This document shows, piece by piece, positions 44,892 through 54,497 of a stretch of 64,000 nucleotides of DNA. The DNA is from Candidatus Dormiibacterota bacterium (GTDB taxonomy: Bacteria; Chloroflexota; Dormibacteria; Aeolococcales; Bog-877), in contig DAHVDN010000010.1 in the NCBI GenBank assembly GCA_027313505.1, positions 1 to 64,000 of the forward strand, written 5' to 3'. The notes under the pieces were generated by a model that was given only the letters and a program-made list of their open reading frames with translations, had not been told where the DNA came from and ran no database searches. Each line of letters opens with the position of its first letter. The stretch's first letter is position 1. A program made the position numbers and the translations under genes.

Positions 44892-46539
44892 TCCGGCAAG
44901 CTCCGGGGAACAAGGGCTCCCCGGTTTGCGGGAGCGGGAGGCCTTCATGGCCCTGGAGCAGCACTTTGATCAGCTCAAGGAGCTGACGCTAGGGGAGATG
45001 TTCGCGAAGGATCGCTCAAGGGCCGGGCGGCTGACCAAGGAAGCGCTGGGAATTTACTTCGACTATTCGAAGCATCGGGTGACCGATGAGACCTTGGCTC
45101 TGTTGATGAGGCTCGCTCGGGAGTGTGGTCTCCCCGCCCGAATCCAAGCCATGTTCGAGGGCCGAAGGATCAATGTCTCCGAGCAACGCGCGGTACTCCA
45201 TATCGCCTTGCGGGAGCCACCGGGCACATCCCTTGTGGTCGATGGCCAGGAAGTCGTGGCTGCGGTCCACGCGGTCTTAGATCAGATGGCTGCATTCGCC
45301 GACCGGGTTCGGAGTGGAAGCTGGCGAGGGCACACCGGCAAGCGGGTGTCAACTGTCGTCAACATCGGGATCGGCGGCTCTGATCTGGGACCGCGGATGG
45401 CCTATGAAGCGCTCCGAGCTTATTCCCAACCGGGACTTTCAGTTCGATTCATCTCCAATATCGATGGGACAGATTTCGCCGAGGTCACCCGCGGCCTGGA
45501 CCCTGCCGAGACGCTCTTCGTGGTGTGTTCCAAGAGTTGGCACACGCTGGAGACATTGACCAACGCTGAGACCGCCAAGGAGTGGGTGTTGGCCGCTTCG
45601 GGCGGGGATGAGAGCGCTGTGGCCCGGCATTTCGTGGCCGTGTCCACCAATGCTAAGGGGGTTTCCGACTTCGGAATCGACACCGCCAACATGTTCCCGT
45701 TCTGGGACTGGGTCGGGGGTCGGTACTCTCTGGACTCCGCCATCGGGCTCTCGCTCATGATCGCCATCGGACCGGAGCGCTTTTCAGAGATGCTGCAGGG
45801 CTTCCATGAGATGGACGAGCACTTCCGTACCAGCCCTCTGGAGGACAACCTGCCAGTGCTCATGGGCCTCCTGGCGGTCTGGTACAACAACTTTTTTGAG
45901 GCGGAGTCCCTAGCCGTGCTTCCCTACGATCAGTATCTGGCAAGGCTTCCCTCATATCTCCAGCAGCTTGAGATGGAGAGCAATGGCAAGCATGTGGATC
46001 TGAAGGGCCAAACGGTGAGCTACCAGACCGGCCCCATCATCTGGGGCCAGCCTGGTACCAACGGGCAGCACGCCTTCTATCAGCTGATCCATCAGGGGAC
46101 CAAGCTCGTTCCCTGTGACTTCATCGGGTTCTGCCAGACCCTCAACCCCCTCGGCCGCCATCACGACCTCTTGATGGCCAACATGTTCGCCCAGACAGAA
46201 GCGTTGGCCTTCGGCAGGTCAACGGCAGAGCTACGCCAGGCCGGAGTAGCAGAGTGGCAGATACCGTATCGGGTCTGCGAGGGGAATCGGCCAACCAGCA
46301 CCATCTTGTTGGATCGGCTCACCCCAGGTAGCCTGGGAAAGTTGGTAGCCCTGTATGAGCACAAGACATTCACTCAGGGAGCCATCTGGGGCATCGACTC
46401 CTTCGACCAGTGGGGGGTGGAGTTGGGCAAATTGCTCGCCGACCGGATAATCCCCGAGCTTGAGTCCGCCGCGGACCCGGAGCTTGACCACGACGATTCG
46501 ACCAACGAATTGATCCGTCGCTACCGGCGCCTTCGCTGA
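44884..46539 (+). CDS. pgi: glucose-6-phosphate isomerase
   Basis: 551 residues. It interconverts glucose-6-phosphate and fructose-6-phosphate. [33 protein letters not shown], the signature [34 protein letters not shown] and the C-terminal [15 protein letters not shown] 44884 lies inside the tal end. Last gene of the operon, followed 26 bases later by an intrinsic terminator. With zwf, gnd and tal it gives a compact hexose-pentose phosphate cycle. Confidence 0.95.
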   Translation: MPDPASSGEQGLPGLREREAFMALEQHFDQLKELTLGEMFAKDRSRAGRLTKEALGIYFDYSKHRVTDETLALLMRLARECGLPARIQAMFEGRRINVSEQRAVLHIALREPPGTSLVVDGQEVVAAVHAVLDQMAAFADRVRSGSWRGHTGKRVSTVVNIGIGGSDLGPRMAYEALRAYSQPGLSVRFISNIDGTDFAEVTRGLDPAETLFVVCSKSWHTLETLTNAETAKEWVLAASGGDESAVARHFVAVSTNAKGVSDFGIDTANMFPFWDWVGGRYSLDSAIGLSLMIAIGPERFSEMLQGFHEMDEHFRTSPLEDNLPVLMGLLAVWYNNFFEAESLAVLPYDQYLARLPSYLQQLEMESNGKHVDLKGQTVSYQTGPIIWGQPGTNGQHAFYQLIHQGTKLVPCDFIGFCQTLNPLGRHHDLLMANMFAQTEALAFGRSTAELRQAGVAEWQIPYRVCEGNRPTSTILLDRLTPGSLGKLVALYEHKTFTQGAIWGIDSFDQWGVELGKLLADRIIPELESAADPELDHDDSTNELIRRYRRLR

Positions 46540-46565
46540 TCAGCCACCAGTGAACAGCAGCTGAT

Positions 46566-46595
46566 CAGAGCCGGCCCTAAAGGCTCTGGGTTTTT
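46566..46595 (+). terminator. intrinsic terminator of zwf-gnd-tal-pgi
   Basis: CAGAGCC (46566-46572) and GGCTCTG (46582-46588) form a 7-bp stem with a 9-base loop, followed by GG and five T. It is placed 26 bases after the pgi stop. Confidence 0.85.
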
Positions 46596-46884
46596 GCAGG
46601 GACTCGGGGTTAGCGTGCGACGACCAGCTGAGTTGAAGGCGCCTCACGTCGAGTGGCGGCTACCAACTCAGCTGGGGGACCCGAGCCGATCCTTCTCCGG
46701 AGACTGCCCCCGTTGGACCAGTCGAGGCTGCCGAGGGTGGTGCGCTCGACATTGGTGACATCCTTGGAGGCGGAGGTCTGCGCTGATCCAAGCGTTGACA
46801 GCCGACCCCGATCCTAACTCCCACCGCTCCTTGGGCAGCTCCCTGTGCTCGACCCAAGGTCTTCATTGGAGTGCGCCACCGCCC

Positions 46885-48927
46885 TCAGCCGGTGCCCTGG
46901 TGAGTTGGGGTGGTTCCGTTAGCCATCAGCAGGTCGAATCCGTCGGGGGTGTTCAGATATCCAGGACCCGTTCCCGGCACTCCCTTAACTCCGTACTGCC
47001 AGACGGTGGCGCCGGTTGCCGGGTCGATGGCAATCATCCTGTCGTTGTGGTCGTCATTCATCATGAACACGCCGCTGGGGAGCATCTCTACCAGGGACGG
47101 TTGATTCAAGGCTCCCGGGCCCGACGTCACGTAGTACCGGTAGGTGATGGTCCCCTGTTGGTTGAACTCAACAATCTGCCCCGGGTTGGTGTAGCTCGCA
47201 ATCAGGTATTGATCAGGCCCCAGCTGCTGCGGGTCGGAGGGGTAGGAGATGCCCAGGTGGGCGGTCCAGACCAAGCCACCTGTAGCGGTGTAGTCACTCA
47301 CCCAAGAACCATTGATCTCGGAGATCAGGAAGGTTCCATTGGTCAAAGGGGTGTCTCCGTTGGGGGAGCCCAGGTGGGTTGGGGGCCGGTGGGTACAGGA
47401 ACCGGTCGTCCCGATCTGTTGGGCGAGGGTGCCGTTGGGGTTGATGATCAAGACTCGACAGTTGCCGATGTCGGCGACGGAGATCTGGCCGCTCTTCAAC
47501 TGGTAGGCATCATCGGGGGTGTGCAGGTATCCTGGGGCGCTGCCACTCACCCCAGGATGACCATAGGTCCAGAGCACCTTCCCCGACGGGTAAGCGATCT
47601 CTACGATCTCTTGGTAGGATTCCATGTTCATCACGATGGCGGTCCCGTGGTCGGCAAAGAAGGCGTCGTCCGGGTAGACCAAGCCGCCAGGAGGAGCTGG
47701 AGCGGTTGCGCTCGGGTAGGTCCAGATGACCTGGCCGGACGGATTGAGCAGAAGCACCTGGTTGTTTCCGCTGTTGGCCACCAGGAGATCTCCCCCAAAA
47801 AATGGGGACCCTGCGCCTGGTTGACCGGCTGACCCAAACTGCGCGTTGGGGGTCAGCATTTGCACGCTAGCCACCGCCCCCTGGGCTGTCTCGCCACCGA
47901 CGAGCCAAGCTCGCCCGCTCACCACCGCAGCGCCGGCATGCGCGACCGGCACCCTGAGAGAGCCGGCGGCCAGAAGCTGGCTGGAGGATGGGGCGAAAGC
48001 CCAGATGGTCGCTATTGGCGCTGTCCCTGAAGCTGCGGAGGTGTTGCCACCAGCGACATAGATGGTGCCCCCGATGTTCATGGCCACCGCTCCGGTATCC
48101 GGCTCAGGCATGTTTCCCAAGACTCGGGCCGAGCGGGTTAGAGGGTTCACCACCTGAATTTGAGCCGAAACAAGCCCGTCAGCCGTCTGGCCGCCGAACA
48201 CGTAGATCAAACCCCCAAGGGTGGCTACCGCAGGATACCGGACGGGCACGGGCAGGCTTGCCACGAGCTGAAAGGAGCTTCCATTGGTTGTGGCGAGCAC
48301 CTCGGAGTCGAAGGCTGAGCCATCGTAGCCGCCCACCACGAAGGCGGTCCCCCCGATCACCGCCGCGGCCGAGTCAGATCTCGCCTGCGGCAGGCTGCCG
48401 GTGGAGACCGCCGCCCCCAGGGTCGCCGGGACCCCCTGGACCAAGGAGCTGCTCGCAACCGTCCCCCCTCCGAAAAGGAGCTCCCTCCCACCCAGGACGG
48501 CGCCTGAGGCATCATGGACCGGGCCGAGCAGGCTGCCAGACCTAGCGAGGGCTCCGCTGGTGGTGTTCAGGGTGTAGATGCCAGCGGCGGATCCGCCGCT
48601 GGCGGTGAGACCGCCCAGGATGGTCAGCTGGGATGGACTGGGGCCGGCTAGGACCACCTCGCGGCTGATGGGGTTGGCCAGCGACCATGGGAGCAGTCCG
48701 GACTCCGCGGCTGGGAGCGCCGCGGGAGGTTGGGGAGTGTTGATGGGCGAGGCCGGAGGCGACGGGTGACTAAGGCGGCGCGCGGAGCTCGCACAGCCTG
48801 CGAGGGTCGCGGAGCCACCGACAAGGAGGGCCAGGAGTAGCGAGGAGAGCGCCAGTCTCAGGCTGGCCCGATGTCGCGGCTTCCCCGAGCAGGGAGTGGG
48901 GTTCGTCGGAGCGGGCATCGGCTTCAT
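46885..48927 (-). CDS. lipoprotein with kelch and PQQ/NHL-type beta-propellers
   Basis: 680 residues. A signal peptide with lipobox TLAGC (about 41-45), a Pro-rich spacer (50-75), a kelch-like propeller (about 80-355; repeats with GG doublets such as IGGTAFVVGGYDG and GGLIYVFGGQ), then a second propeller (about 375-665) with repeats like GDLLVANSGNNQVLLLNPSGQVIWTY and YLHTPDDA. The second half resembles PQQ-like or arylsulfotransferase-like propellers. It is outside the membrane and monocistronic. No catalytic residue could be picked out; binding or scaffolding is the safe reading. Confidence 0.8.
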   Translation of the reverse strand: MKPMPAPTNPTPCSGKPRHRASLRLALSSLLLALLVGGSATLAGCASSARRLSHPSPPASPINTPQPPAALPAAESGLLPWSLANPISREVVLAGPSPSQLTILGGLTASGGSAAGIYTLNTTSGALARSGSLLGPVHDASGAVLGGRELLFGGGTVASSSLVQGVPATLGAAVSTGSLPQARSDSAAAVIGGTAFVVGGYDGSAFDSEVLATTNGSSFQLVASLPVPVRYPAVATLGGLIYVFGGQTADGLVSAQIQVVNPLTRSARVLGNMPEPDTGAVAMNIGGTIYVAGGNTSAASGTAPIATIWAFAPSSSQLLAAGSLRVPVAHAGAAVVSGRAWLVGGETAQGAVASVQMLTPNAQFGSAGQPGAGSPFFGGDLLVANSGNNQVLLLNPSGQVIWTYPSATAPAPPGGLVYPDDAFFADHGTAIVMNMESYQEIVEIAYPSGKVLWTYGHPGVSGSAPGYLHTPDDAYQLKSGQISVADIGNCRVLIINPNGTLAQQIGTTGSCTHRPPTHLGSPNGDTPLTNGTFLISEINGSWVSDYTATGGLVWTAHLGISYPSDPQQLGPDQYLIASYTNPGQIVEFNQQGTITYRYYVTSGPGALNQPSLVEMLPSGVFMMNDDHNDRMIAIDPATGATVWQYGVKGVPGTGPGYLNTPDGFDLLMANGTTPTHQGTG

Positions 48928-49184
48928 TCGCGCGGGGTCAAGGGTGTCGAGCTGCTCAGGGGGATCTCCTTTGGGACCGGAATGGCCCAGCGGTGGGGTC
49001 GGGTCTGGAGGTAGATGCTAGCGTCTGGGTTGGGCGGCGCCCGGGTAGCAAGTCACCCTTTGGTCCCTATCAGGAAGCGCTGAGCCCGACGCTCGCCGGT
49101 CACTGAGCTGGCCCATGAGCCGGCTGAGGTATCCTCGAGCAAAAGGGCACCACTGCCCGACGGCAACTTCGTAAGGCAGCACCG

Positions 49185-50408
49185 ATGAACCTCCTCTCCG
49201 GCATCCATGGTGTGGTCGCGATCGTCCTCCTGTCGAGCCTGCTCTTCGTTGAGGAGGCTGGAGTACCGCTGCCTTTCGCGCCCGGAGAACTCACCCTACT
49301 GGCTGCGGGGCTGTTGATCGCCGCAGGTGGGCTCGACCCTTGGGTGTTCATCCCCTTGGCCTTCGTGGTGTGCGTGGCAGGGGCGATGGTGGGCTACAGC
49401 TGGGCCCGGATCGTAGGCGATCATGGCCTGACCGGCCTGGCTGTGCGGTTTCACCAGGTCAAAGCGCTTGAACGGGTATCCCACAGAGTGCGGCGAGCCG
49501 GACCCGTCGGAATTGGAGTCTCTCGACTCATCCCCGGATTGAGGATCTACACCACCCTGGTGGCGGGCGCCTTCGGAGTTCGCCGCCGGACCTTCCTCGA
49601 GGGGTTGGTGCCAAGCACCGCCATCTGGGTTGGCGCCTTCGTCGCCCTCGGGATCGTGGTGGGGATCCCGGTTGAACATTTCCTGACCAAGTTGGCCCAG
49701 ATGGCTGTCCAGGGGGCCATCCTCCTAGTTCTCGGCGTCGGGGGCTACTTCGCGATCCGCCGGGCTCCCTCCAGTGAGCGGGAGTCATTGGTCAATCTCC
49801 CTGGTTGGATAAAGACCGGCCTCGCAGCCCTGGTCGATCTGGGTGTCGTGGCCAGCATCCTCACTGGAATCCTCGCGATCGCAAGGATGGTGACCGGAAC
49901 AGGCGTCATCGCCAGTTGGGCGGACGGCGTGGTGGCGCTCGCGGCGTTGGGAGCAGCGTACCTCTTCATAACCCGCAGGAGCACCGGGGCTACCGTCGGC
50001 GAAGCCCTCCTTCACACCATCTACCTGAGAAGGCGCTCCGGCGGGCCAGTCGGGGGGATCGAAGCCTCTGCTGGCCCCGCCGATGCCGGCCTGAAGTCGG
50101 CGGCGGAACGGTTGGGCTCCCTCGCGTCTGTTCCGCGGCTGGCCATCGTGAAGCTCCTCCTGGAAGGATCAGCCACCTCGGCACAGGTGGCTGACCACAC
50201 TTCGATGAGTGGCGCAGAAACGGTGTTCCACCTGGCCGCACTTCGGAAGGCCGGGCTGATCGAGGTTGCTTCAGTGGCCGGGGGAGAGGAGCGGTTTGAG
50301 CTCATGGCCGAATCACGGGGATGGTTGGGCGCCTACCTGGGGGAGCTGACCGCTCTAACTCCGGTGAACTCGGGAACCGCTGCTCCGGAGCCCGCCGGGG
50401 GTCTCTGA
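49185..50408 (+). CDS. DedA-family membrane protein fused to a winged-helix domain
   Basis: 407 residues. N-terminal DedA/VTT domain (about 10-170): FVEEAGVPLPFAPGELTLLAAG, a second membrane region, and the signature SRLIPGLRIYTTLVAGAFGV. Two to three further helices follow (175-285) with an RDD-like end (TGATVGEALLHTIY). Residues about 310-390 form an ArsR-like winged helix: PRLAIVKLLLEGSATSAQVADHTSMSGAETVFHLAALRKAGLIEV. DedA proteins are undecaprenyl-phosphate or phospholipid transporters; a DNA-binding-type tail is unusual. ATG 49185. Confidence 0.82.
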   Translation: MNLLSGIHGVVAIVLLSSLLFVEEAGVPLPFAPGELTLLAAGLLIAAGGLDPWVFIPLAFVVCVAGAMVGYSWARIVGDHGLTGLAVRFHQVKALERVSHRVRRAGPVGIGVSRLIPGLRIYTTLVAGAFGVRRRTFLEGLVPSTAIWVGAFVALGIVVGIPVEHFLTKLAQMAVQGAILLVLGVGGYFAIRRAPSSERESLVNLPGWIKTGLAALVDLGVVASILTGILAIARMVTGTGVIASWADGVVALAALGAAYLFITRRSTGATVGEALLHTIYLRRRSGGPVGGIEASAGPADAGLKSAAERLGSLASVPRLAIVKLLLEGSATSAQVADHTSMSGAETVFHLAALRKAGLIEVASVAGGEERFELMAESRGWLGAYLGELTALTPVNSGTAAPEPAGGL

Positions 50409-50456
50409 CGTTTGGGTCCCGTCTTGGGTCCGGCACTTTATCTTGTGCTCGTTTGT

Positions 50457-50485
50457 TTGACAGACCACCATATATAGGCGACAAT
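50457..50485 (+). promoter_or_regulatory. sigma-70-like promoter of the NCS1 permease
   Basis: TTGACA (50457-50462), a 17-base spacer, then GACAAT (50480-50485), 4 of 6 to consensus. It is in an AT-rich patch and 75 bases before the permease start. Confidence 0.6.
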
Positions 50486-50559
50486 ACCGACCTCGGCTGT
50501 CTTCAAGAGGCAGGCCGCCGTCCGTAGACGCGTTACCAGACCACCAGGGGAGGAGAGGC

Positions 50560-52050
50560 TTGGCGACTAGTCAACCGATTGAATTCGAGCGCCGCGGGTT
50601 GGGCTCCGGCGGGGACGAGTATGGGGCGTTCAAGGTAGAGCGACGCGGGATCGAACTGATCCCGGAAGCGGACAAGACGATGACCGCCGCCGGCCTCTTC
50701 TGGCTGTGGGCGGGGGGCATTTGGAATGTTGAGTTTCTGGTATACGGGGCTCTGGCGATGTCCTTCGGCCTGTCCTTTGGGCAGGCGGCGCTGGCGATCC
50801 TTCTGGGCAACACCGCCTATGTGTTCCTGGGGTTGGCTAGTCTGCCCGGCCCGGAGACCGGGACCACGGCCTTCATGGTCTCGCGAGCGCCGTTTGGACT
50901 GAACGGAAACCGAGTCGTCTCGGCCTTTAACTGGCTGACCCAGGTGGGATTCGAGATCGAGGGCATCGTGCTCATCGTGCTGGTCGCCTTGGCGATGTTT
51001 GCCAGAGGCGGGATAGGCGCCAGTTCCGGCCTCAAGGTGGGACTCATCGTGGCGGCGGTCGCGATCCAATTCATCGTGCCCTTTCTGGGCCACGCGATGA
51101 TCACCAAGACGCTGCGATACCTCTCCTATGTCTTCATCGTCCTGTTCGCAGTAATGGCCGTCTTGGTGGTGCCCCATGTCAACCTGGGGCACTTCCATCA
51201 GCAGGCGTCGTGGGCAGTGTGGACCACCGCGTTGGTGCTGATCATCGCGGCGGGCGGCCTGGGCTGGACGGAGAACGCCAGTGACTACTCCCGCTATCTG
51301 CCGAGAGCCACGCCCAGGGCGCGGACCTTCTGGGCGGCCACCCTGGGTGGCGCGATCCCTTCGATCCTGCTGGAGCTTTTAGGGGCGCTCGCCTTCATTG
51401 TCAGCCCCAAGGTGACAGCCGTGACCGGGGTACCCTCCTCGTTTGCCGGCTGGTTCTTCTGGCCGTTTCTCATTCTGGTCCTGCCGCAGCTGTTCGCCAT
51501 CAACTCCCTTGACCTCTACTCGTCTGGGGTCACCCTGCAGGCGATGGGGGTGCCGGTGAAGAGATGGGGCGCAGTGATAATCGACACCCTGGTCGCCGGG
51601 GTGGTCACGGCACTGGTGATCTTCAAAGGCAATTTCTACACCGACCTCTCGGGTTTTCTCAACTACATAGTGGTCTGGCTGGGACCGTGGTTTGCGATCC
51701 TGCTGGTCGACTATCTTCTGAGGCGGGGCCGCTACGACGCGGATTCGTTGGCCTCAGGTCATGGTGGCCTGTATTGGCGCAACGGTGGGGTGAATTGGAA
51801 GGCGCTCATCGCCCAGGCCCTGGGAATGGTTGCGGCTTTGCTATGGATAGATGCGGCCTTCTATGTCCCGTCCTTCATCGGACCTCTCTCCAAAGCGACC
51901 GGTGGTGCGGACTTCAGTTGGGCCGTGGGGATCCTGGTAGGTGGACTCGCGTACCTGGTCTTGTCCACGGGGAGCATCGGTAGAGAGCTGGCCGCAGGCA
52001 ATGGCGGCGCGGATGGGGCATCGGCTAGGGCTGAGCAATCTGGGGCGTAG
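50560..52050 (+). CDS. NCS1-family nucleobase/cytosine permease
   Basis: 496 residues with 12 hydrophobic segments between 45 and 480. It begins with RRGIELIPEADKTMTAAGLFWLWAGG, the hallmark of NCS1 (cytosine, purine, allantoin, hydantoin or thiamine) symporters. NAS-DYSRYLP in helix 7 region (ENASDYSRYLPRATP) is also typical. TTG 50560 has GGGGAGGAG upstream. It is convergent with HPRT, so a purine or cytosine is a reasonable substrate, but it cannot be read from sequence. Confidence 0.9.
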   Translation: MATSQPIEFERRGLGSGGDEYGAFKVERRGIELIPEADKTMTAAGLFWLWAGGIWNVEFLVYGALAMSFGLSFGQAALAILLGNTAYVFLGLASLPGPETGTTAFMVSRAPFGLNGNRVVSAFNWLTQVGFEIEGIVLIVLVALAMFARGGIGASSGLKVGLIVAAVAIQFIVPFLGHAMITKTLRYLSYVFIVLFAVMAVLVVPHVNLGHFHQQASWAVWTTALVLIIAAGGLGWTENASDYSRYLPRATPRARTFWAATLGGAIPSILLELLGALAFIVSPKVTAVTGVPSSFAGWFFWPFLILVLPQLFAINSLDLYSSGVTLQAMGVPVKRWGAVIIDTLVAGVVTALVIFKGNFYTDLSGFLNYIVVWLGPWFAILLVDYLLRRGRYDADSLASGHGGLYWRNGGVNWKALIAQALGMVAALLWIDAAFYVPSFIGPLSKATGGADFSWAVGILVGGLAYLVLSTGSIGRELAAGNGGADGASARAEQSGA

Positions 52051-52057
52051 AGGAGGC

Positions 52058-52087
52058 GCCCGGCCGGGCCCGCGAGCCCGGCCGGGC
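52058..52087. terminator. GC-rich bidirectional hairpin between permease and HPRT genes
   Basis: Two copies of GCCCGGCCGGGC (each self-palindromic) flank six bases and form a 12-bp stem. It lies between convergent genes. The downstream T content is modest, so efficiency is uncertain. Confidence 0.6.
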
Positions 52088-52115
52088 TACCCGGGCCCCT
52101 CTGCTTTTGTCGGGC

Positions 52116-52661
52116 TCACCCTAGGGTTGGCAAAGACGGGAGCCACTGGGCGAGGTAGGGCAGTTCACGGTACTTGTCGTCGTAGTCGAGTCCGTAGCCC
52201 ACCACGAATCCGGGGCCGTCCAAACGGAAGCCGACGTATCGCGGGTGTACCGGAACCTCGCGGGCTTCCGGACGATCCAGGAGGGAGCAATACTCAACTC
52301 TTCGCTTCGGCGAGGTGAGCCGCCGGATCATTGCATCTGCGGTATGTCCCGCGTCGACGATGTCGTCGATGATCAGGACCGTCTGTCGCCCGTCGGAGCT
52401 CAACTCCCCAAGTTCCTGGATCACCGGGGCCCTCCAGGCCTTGGTCCCACGGTAGCTGCTGGCGTGAAAGAAGGTGATCAGGAGGTTCTCCATGCGATTG
52501 GCGATCAGCTCTCGAGCCAAGTCCGCAGCAAAGACGAACGCGCCGCGCAGGACCACCGCCAGAGTGAGCGGCTCGCCCCCTAGCTCCCCTGCAATCTCGT
52601 GGGCCAGGCCGGCTACCCGCTCCCTGACCATCTCAGCGCTGGCGATCTCGCGAATGGGCAT
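52116..52661 (-). CDS. hpt: hypoxanthine phosphoribosyltransferase
   Basis: 181 residues from ATG 52661, the usual family length; ATG 52769 would add 36 atypical Pro-rich residues. MPIREIASAEMVRERV at the N-terminus, LRGAFVFAADLAREL, the PRPP motif VLIIDDIVDAGHTADAMI, and YVGFRLDGPGFVVGYGLDYDDKYRELPYLAQ at the C-terminus identify HPRT. It salvages hypoxanthine and guanine with PRPP. It is convergent with the NCS1 permease, suggesting a purine-salvage pairing. Confidence 0.9.
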   Translation of the reverse strand: MPIREIASAEMVRERVAGLAHEIAGELGGEPLTLAVVLRGAFVFAADLARELIANRMENLLITFFHASSYRGTKAWRAPVIQELGELSSDGRQTVLIIDDIVDAGHTADAMIRRLTSPKRRVEYCSLLDRPEAREVPVHPRYVGFRLDGPGFVVGYGLDYDDKYRELPYLAQWLPSLPTLG

Positions 52662-52860
52662 CTGAGGACTTCCCGCATCGTTCCAAAACGCGAGCTGGCC
52701 AACAGCCTGCGGAGCCGGGACCTCCAGCACCGGCACCAGGATCGGCTGGGCCGGTGGTGATGCCTCCATCCGCCTACTTTAGCAACAGCTGTCGGCCGGC
52801 GGCCCACTGACCACTTCCACCCCTGCCTACACGGGCTAGGGGCCGGCGTTCTGGACTGGT

Positions 52861-53820
52861 TTAGTTCGGGCCCTCGCCTCTTACGAGCACCACCTTGCCA
52901 AACTTGCCGCCCTTGACCAGGTGGTCGTACCCGTCCGCGGCGCGCTCCAGGGGGAAGGTTGCGGCGATTGGGACTCTCAGTTTTCCGTTGCGCAGCAGTG
53001 GGAGCACGTGTTTCCGCACCGCGGCGGTGGCTCCCGCCTTTTCCCAGACTGTCCGAGCACGCAGGGTAGATCCGAAGACCCGGGCGCGCTTTCCCATAAG
53101 AGTCAAGAGATCGAGTTCGGTGGTCCGTCCGGCGCCAATACCTATGACCGCGACGCGGCCTTCGGTGTCGAGCGCGCTGAGCGCATCTGCGACATGTGAT
53201 CCACCGACGAGTTCCAGGATCAGGTCGAAAGGTCCCCGCCCAACCGCCTCGGTAGCTTCCAGCACTTCGGCAGCACCCAGGCCGGCCAACTCGCTGGCGT
53301 GCTCAGGGTGACGCGTGGAGGCGACGACGCGAGCGCCCAGAGTCGCCGCCAATTGCACTGCGGCGGTTCCGACGCCTCCCGACGCTCCGGTTATGAGGAC
53401 TCGTTCGCCGGCAGAGAGCCCACCCCGCGATACCAAAGCGTCCCAGGCGGTTATGAACCCCTCGGGGAAGCCGCCGGCCGCCGTCAACGAGCAATTGTCG
53501 GGTACTTCCATCGCAGACCATTCATCCACAGTGGCGAGTTCAGCGTGAGCCCCGCCGCCCACCAGGGCCATGACCCTGGCGCCGACATGGAAGCGGGTGA
53601 CGGCCGGTCCTCTGAGGACAATCACACCGGCGAGTTCCAGACCTGGGATGTCCTTCGGCGATCCCGGAGGCGCTGGGTAGCCGCCCTGCAACTGCATGAC
53701 ATCTGCGGCGTTGACCCCGGTGGCACCCACTTTGACCAGCAGCTCATGCTCACCGGGGATTGGGTCGGGCACCTCCTGCCACACCAGGGAGCCGTCTCGA
53801 ATGACGTTGGCTCTCACCAC
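52861..53820 (-). CDS. quinone-oxidoreductase-like MDR protein
   Basis: 319 residues, medium-chain dehydrogenase/reductase superfamily, zinc-free QOR type. GATGVNAADVMQLQGGYPAPPG, GLELAGVI, the nucleotide-binding VLITGASGGVGTAAVQLAATLGARVVAS, and a final AADGYDHLVKGGKFGKVVLV. It would reduce quinones or enones with NADPH. GTG 53820. It is divergent from the sigma factor gene by 83 bases. Confidence 0.88.
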   Translation of the reverse strand: MVRANVIRDGSLVWQEVPDPIPGEHELLVKVGATGVNAADVMQLQGGYPAPPGSPKDIPGLELAGVIVLRGPAVTRFHVGARVMALVGGGAHAELATVDEWSAMEVPDNCSLTAAGGFPEGFITAWDALVSRGGLSAGERVLITGASGGVGTAAVQLAATLGARVVASTRHPEHASELAGLGAAEVLEATEAVGRGPFDLILELVGGSHVADALSALDTEGRVAVIGIGAGRTTELDLLTLMGKRARVFGSTLRARTVWEKAGATAAVRKHVLPLLRNGKLRVPIAATFPLERAADGYDHLVKGGKFGKVVLVRGEGPN

Positions 53821-53903
53821 TCCAGCTTATTCCTGCGCGAGCTCCTGGCGCCGAGTTCGGACTCCGCGGCTCCCTGGCGTTACCGCCACTTTTCGGGTCA
53901 GCA

Positions 53904-54497
53904 TTGGTCGATACTGCTATGGCGCCGCTCAACCGAGGGCGGTACAAAGGAGAGGCTGCGTCTCAGCAACGCCAGATCGGTCCACAATCGGCGACCAGCT
54001 CCGACGAGGAGATGTTGAATGGGCTGGTTCGGGAGCATGGCCGCGCCGTGATGACAGCTGCGTTGCGGAGCACAGGGGACCTTCATGCTGCCGAGGACGT
54101 GGTCCAGGAGACCTTCGTTAGAGCCTGGCGACATCCGCAGGCCTTCACCCTGCCGGACAGCCGACCTCGAGCGTGGTTGCTCACGGTGGCTCGTCGCCTG
54201 ATCGCTGACCAGTGGCGGTCTCAAGCCAGGCGGCGCCAGGCGGAGGCCGCCGCATCGAGCGACCAACCGGGGCGAGATCTCTTCGACGCAGCTCTGAAGC
54301 TGGCTGTTGTGGAGCAAGCGGTGGGACGGCTCAGCAGTGAGCATCGGGAGGTCCTGATCCAGTGCATCTGGCTGGACCGTTCTGTCGCCGAGACTGCCGT
54401 TGCCCTGGGCATCCCCCCGGGGACCGTCAAGTCGCGAACCTTCTACGCCCTTCGCTCCCTGCGCCTCATCTTGGAAGAGATGGGGTATGTCCCTTGA
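53904..54497 (+). CDS. ECF RNA polymerase sigma factor
   Basis: 197 residues. Sigma region 2 at about 45-105 (AEDVVQETFVRAWRHPQAF, RPRAWLLTVARRLIADQWRSQARR) and region 4 at about 130-190 (AVGRLSSEHREVLIQCIWLDRSVAETAVALGIPPGTVKSRTFYALRSLR). Start uncertain: TTG 53904 or ATG 53919. Its stop overlaps the anti-sigma start (TTGA). The arrangement resembles actinobacterial SigK/SigL-type stress or envelope sigma factors. Confidence 0.93.
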   Translation: MVDTAMAPLNRGRYKGEAASQQRQIGPQSATSSDEEMLNGLVREHGRAVMTAALRSTGDLHAAEDVVQETFVRAWRHPQAFTLPDSRPRAWLLTVARRLIADQWRSQARRRQAEAAASSDQPGRDLFDAALKLAVVEQAVGRLSSEHREVLIQCIWLDRSVAETAVALGIPPGTVKSRTFYALRSLRLILEEMGYVP

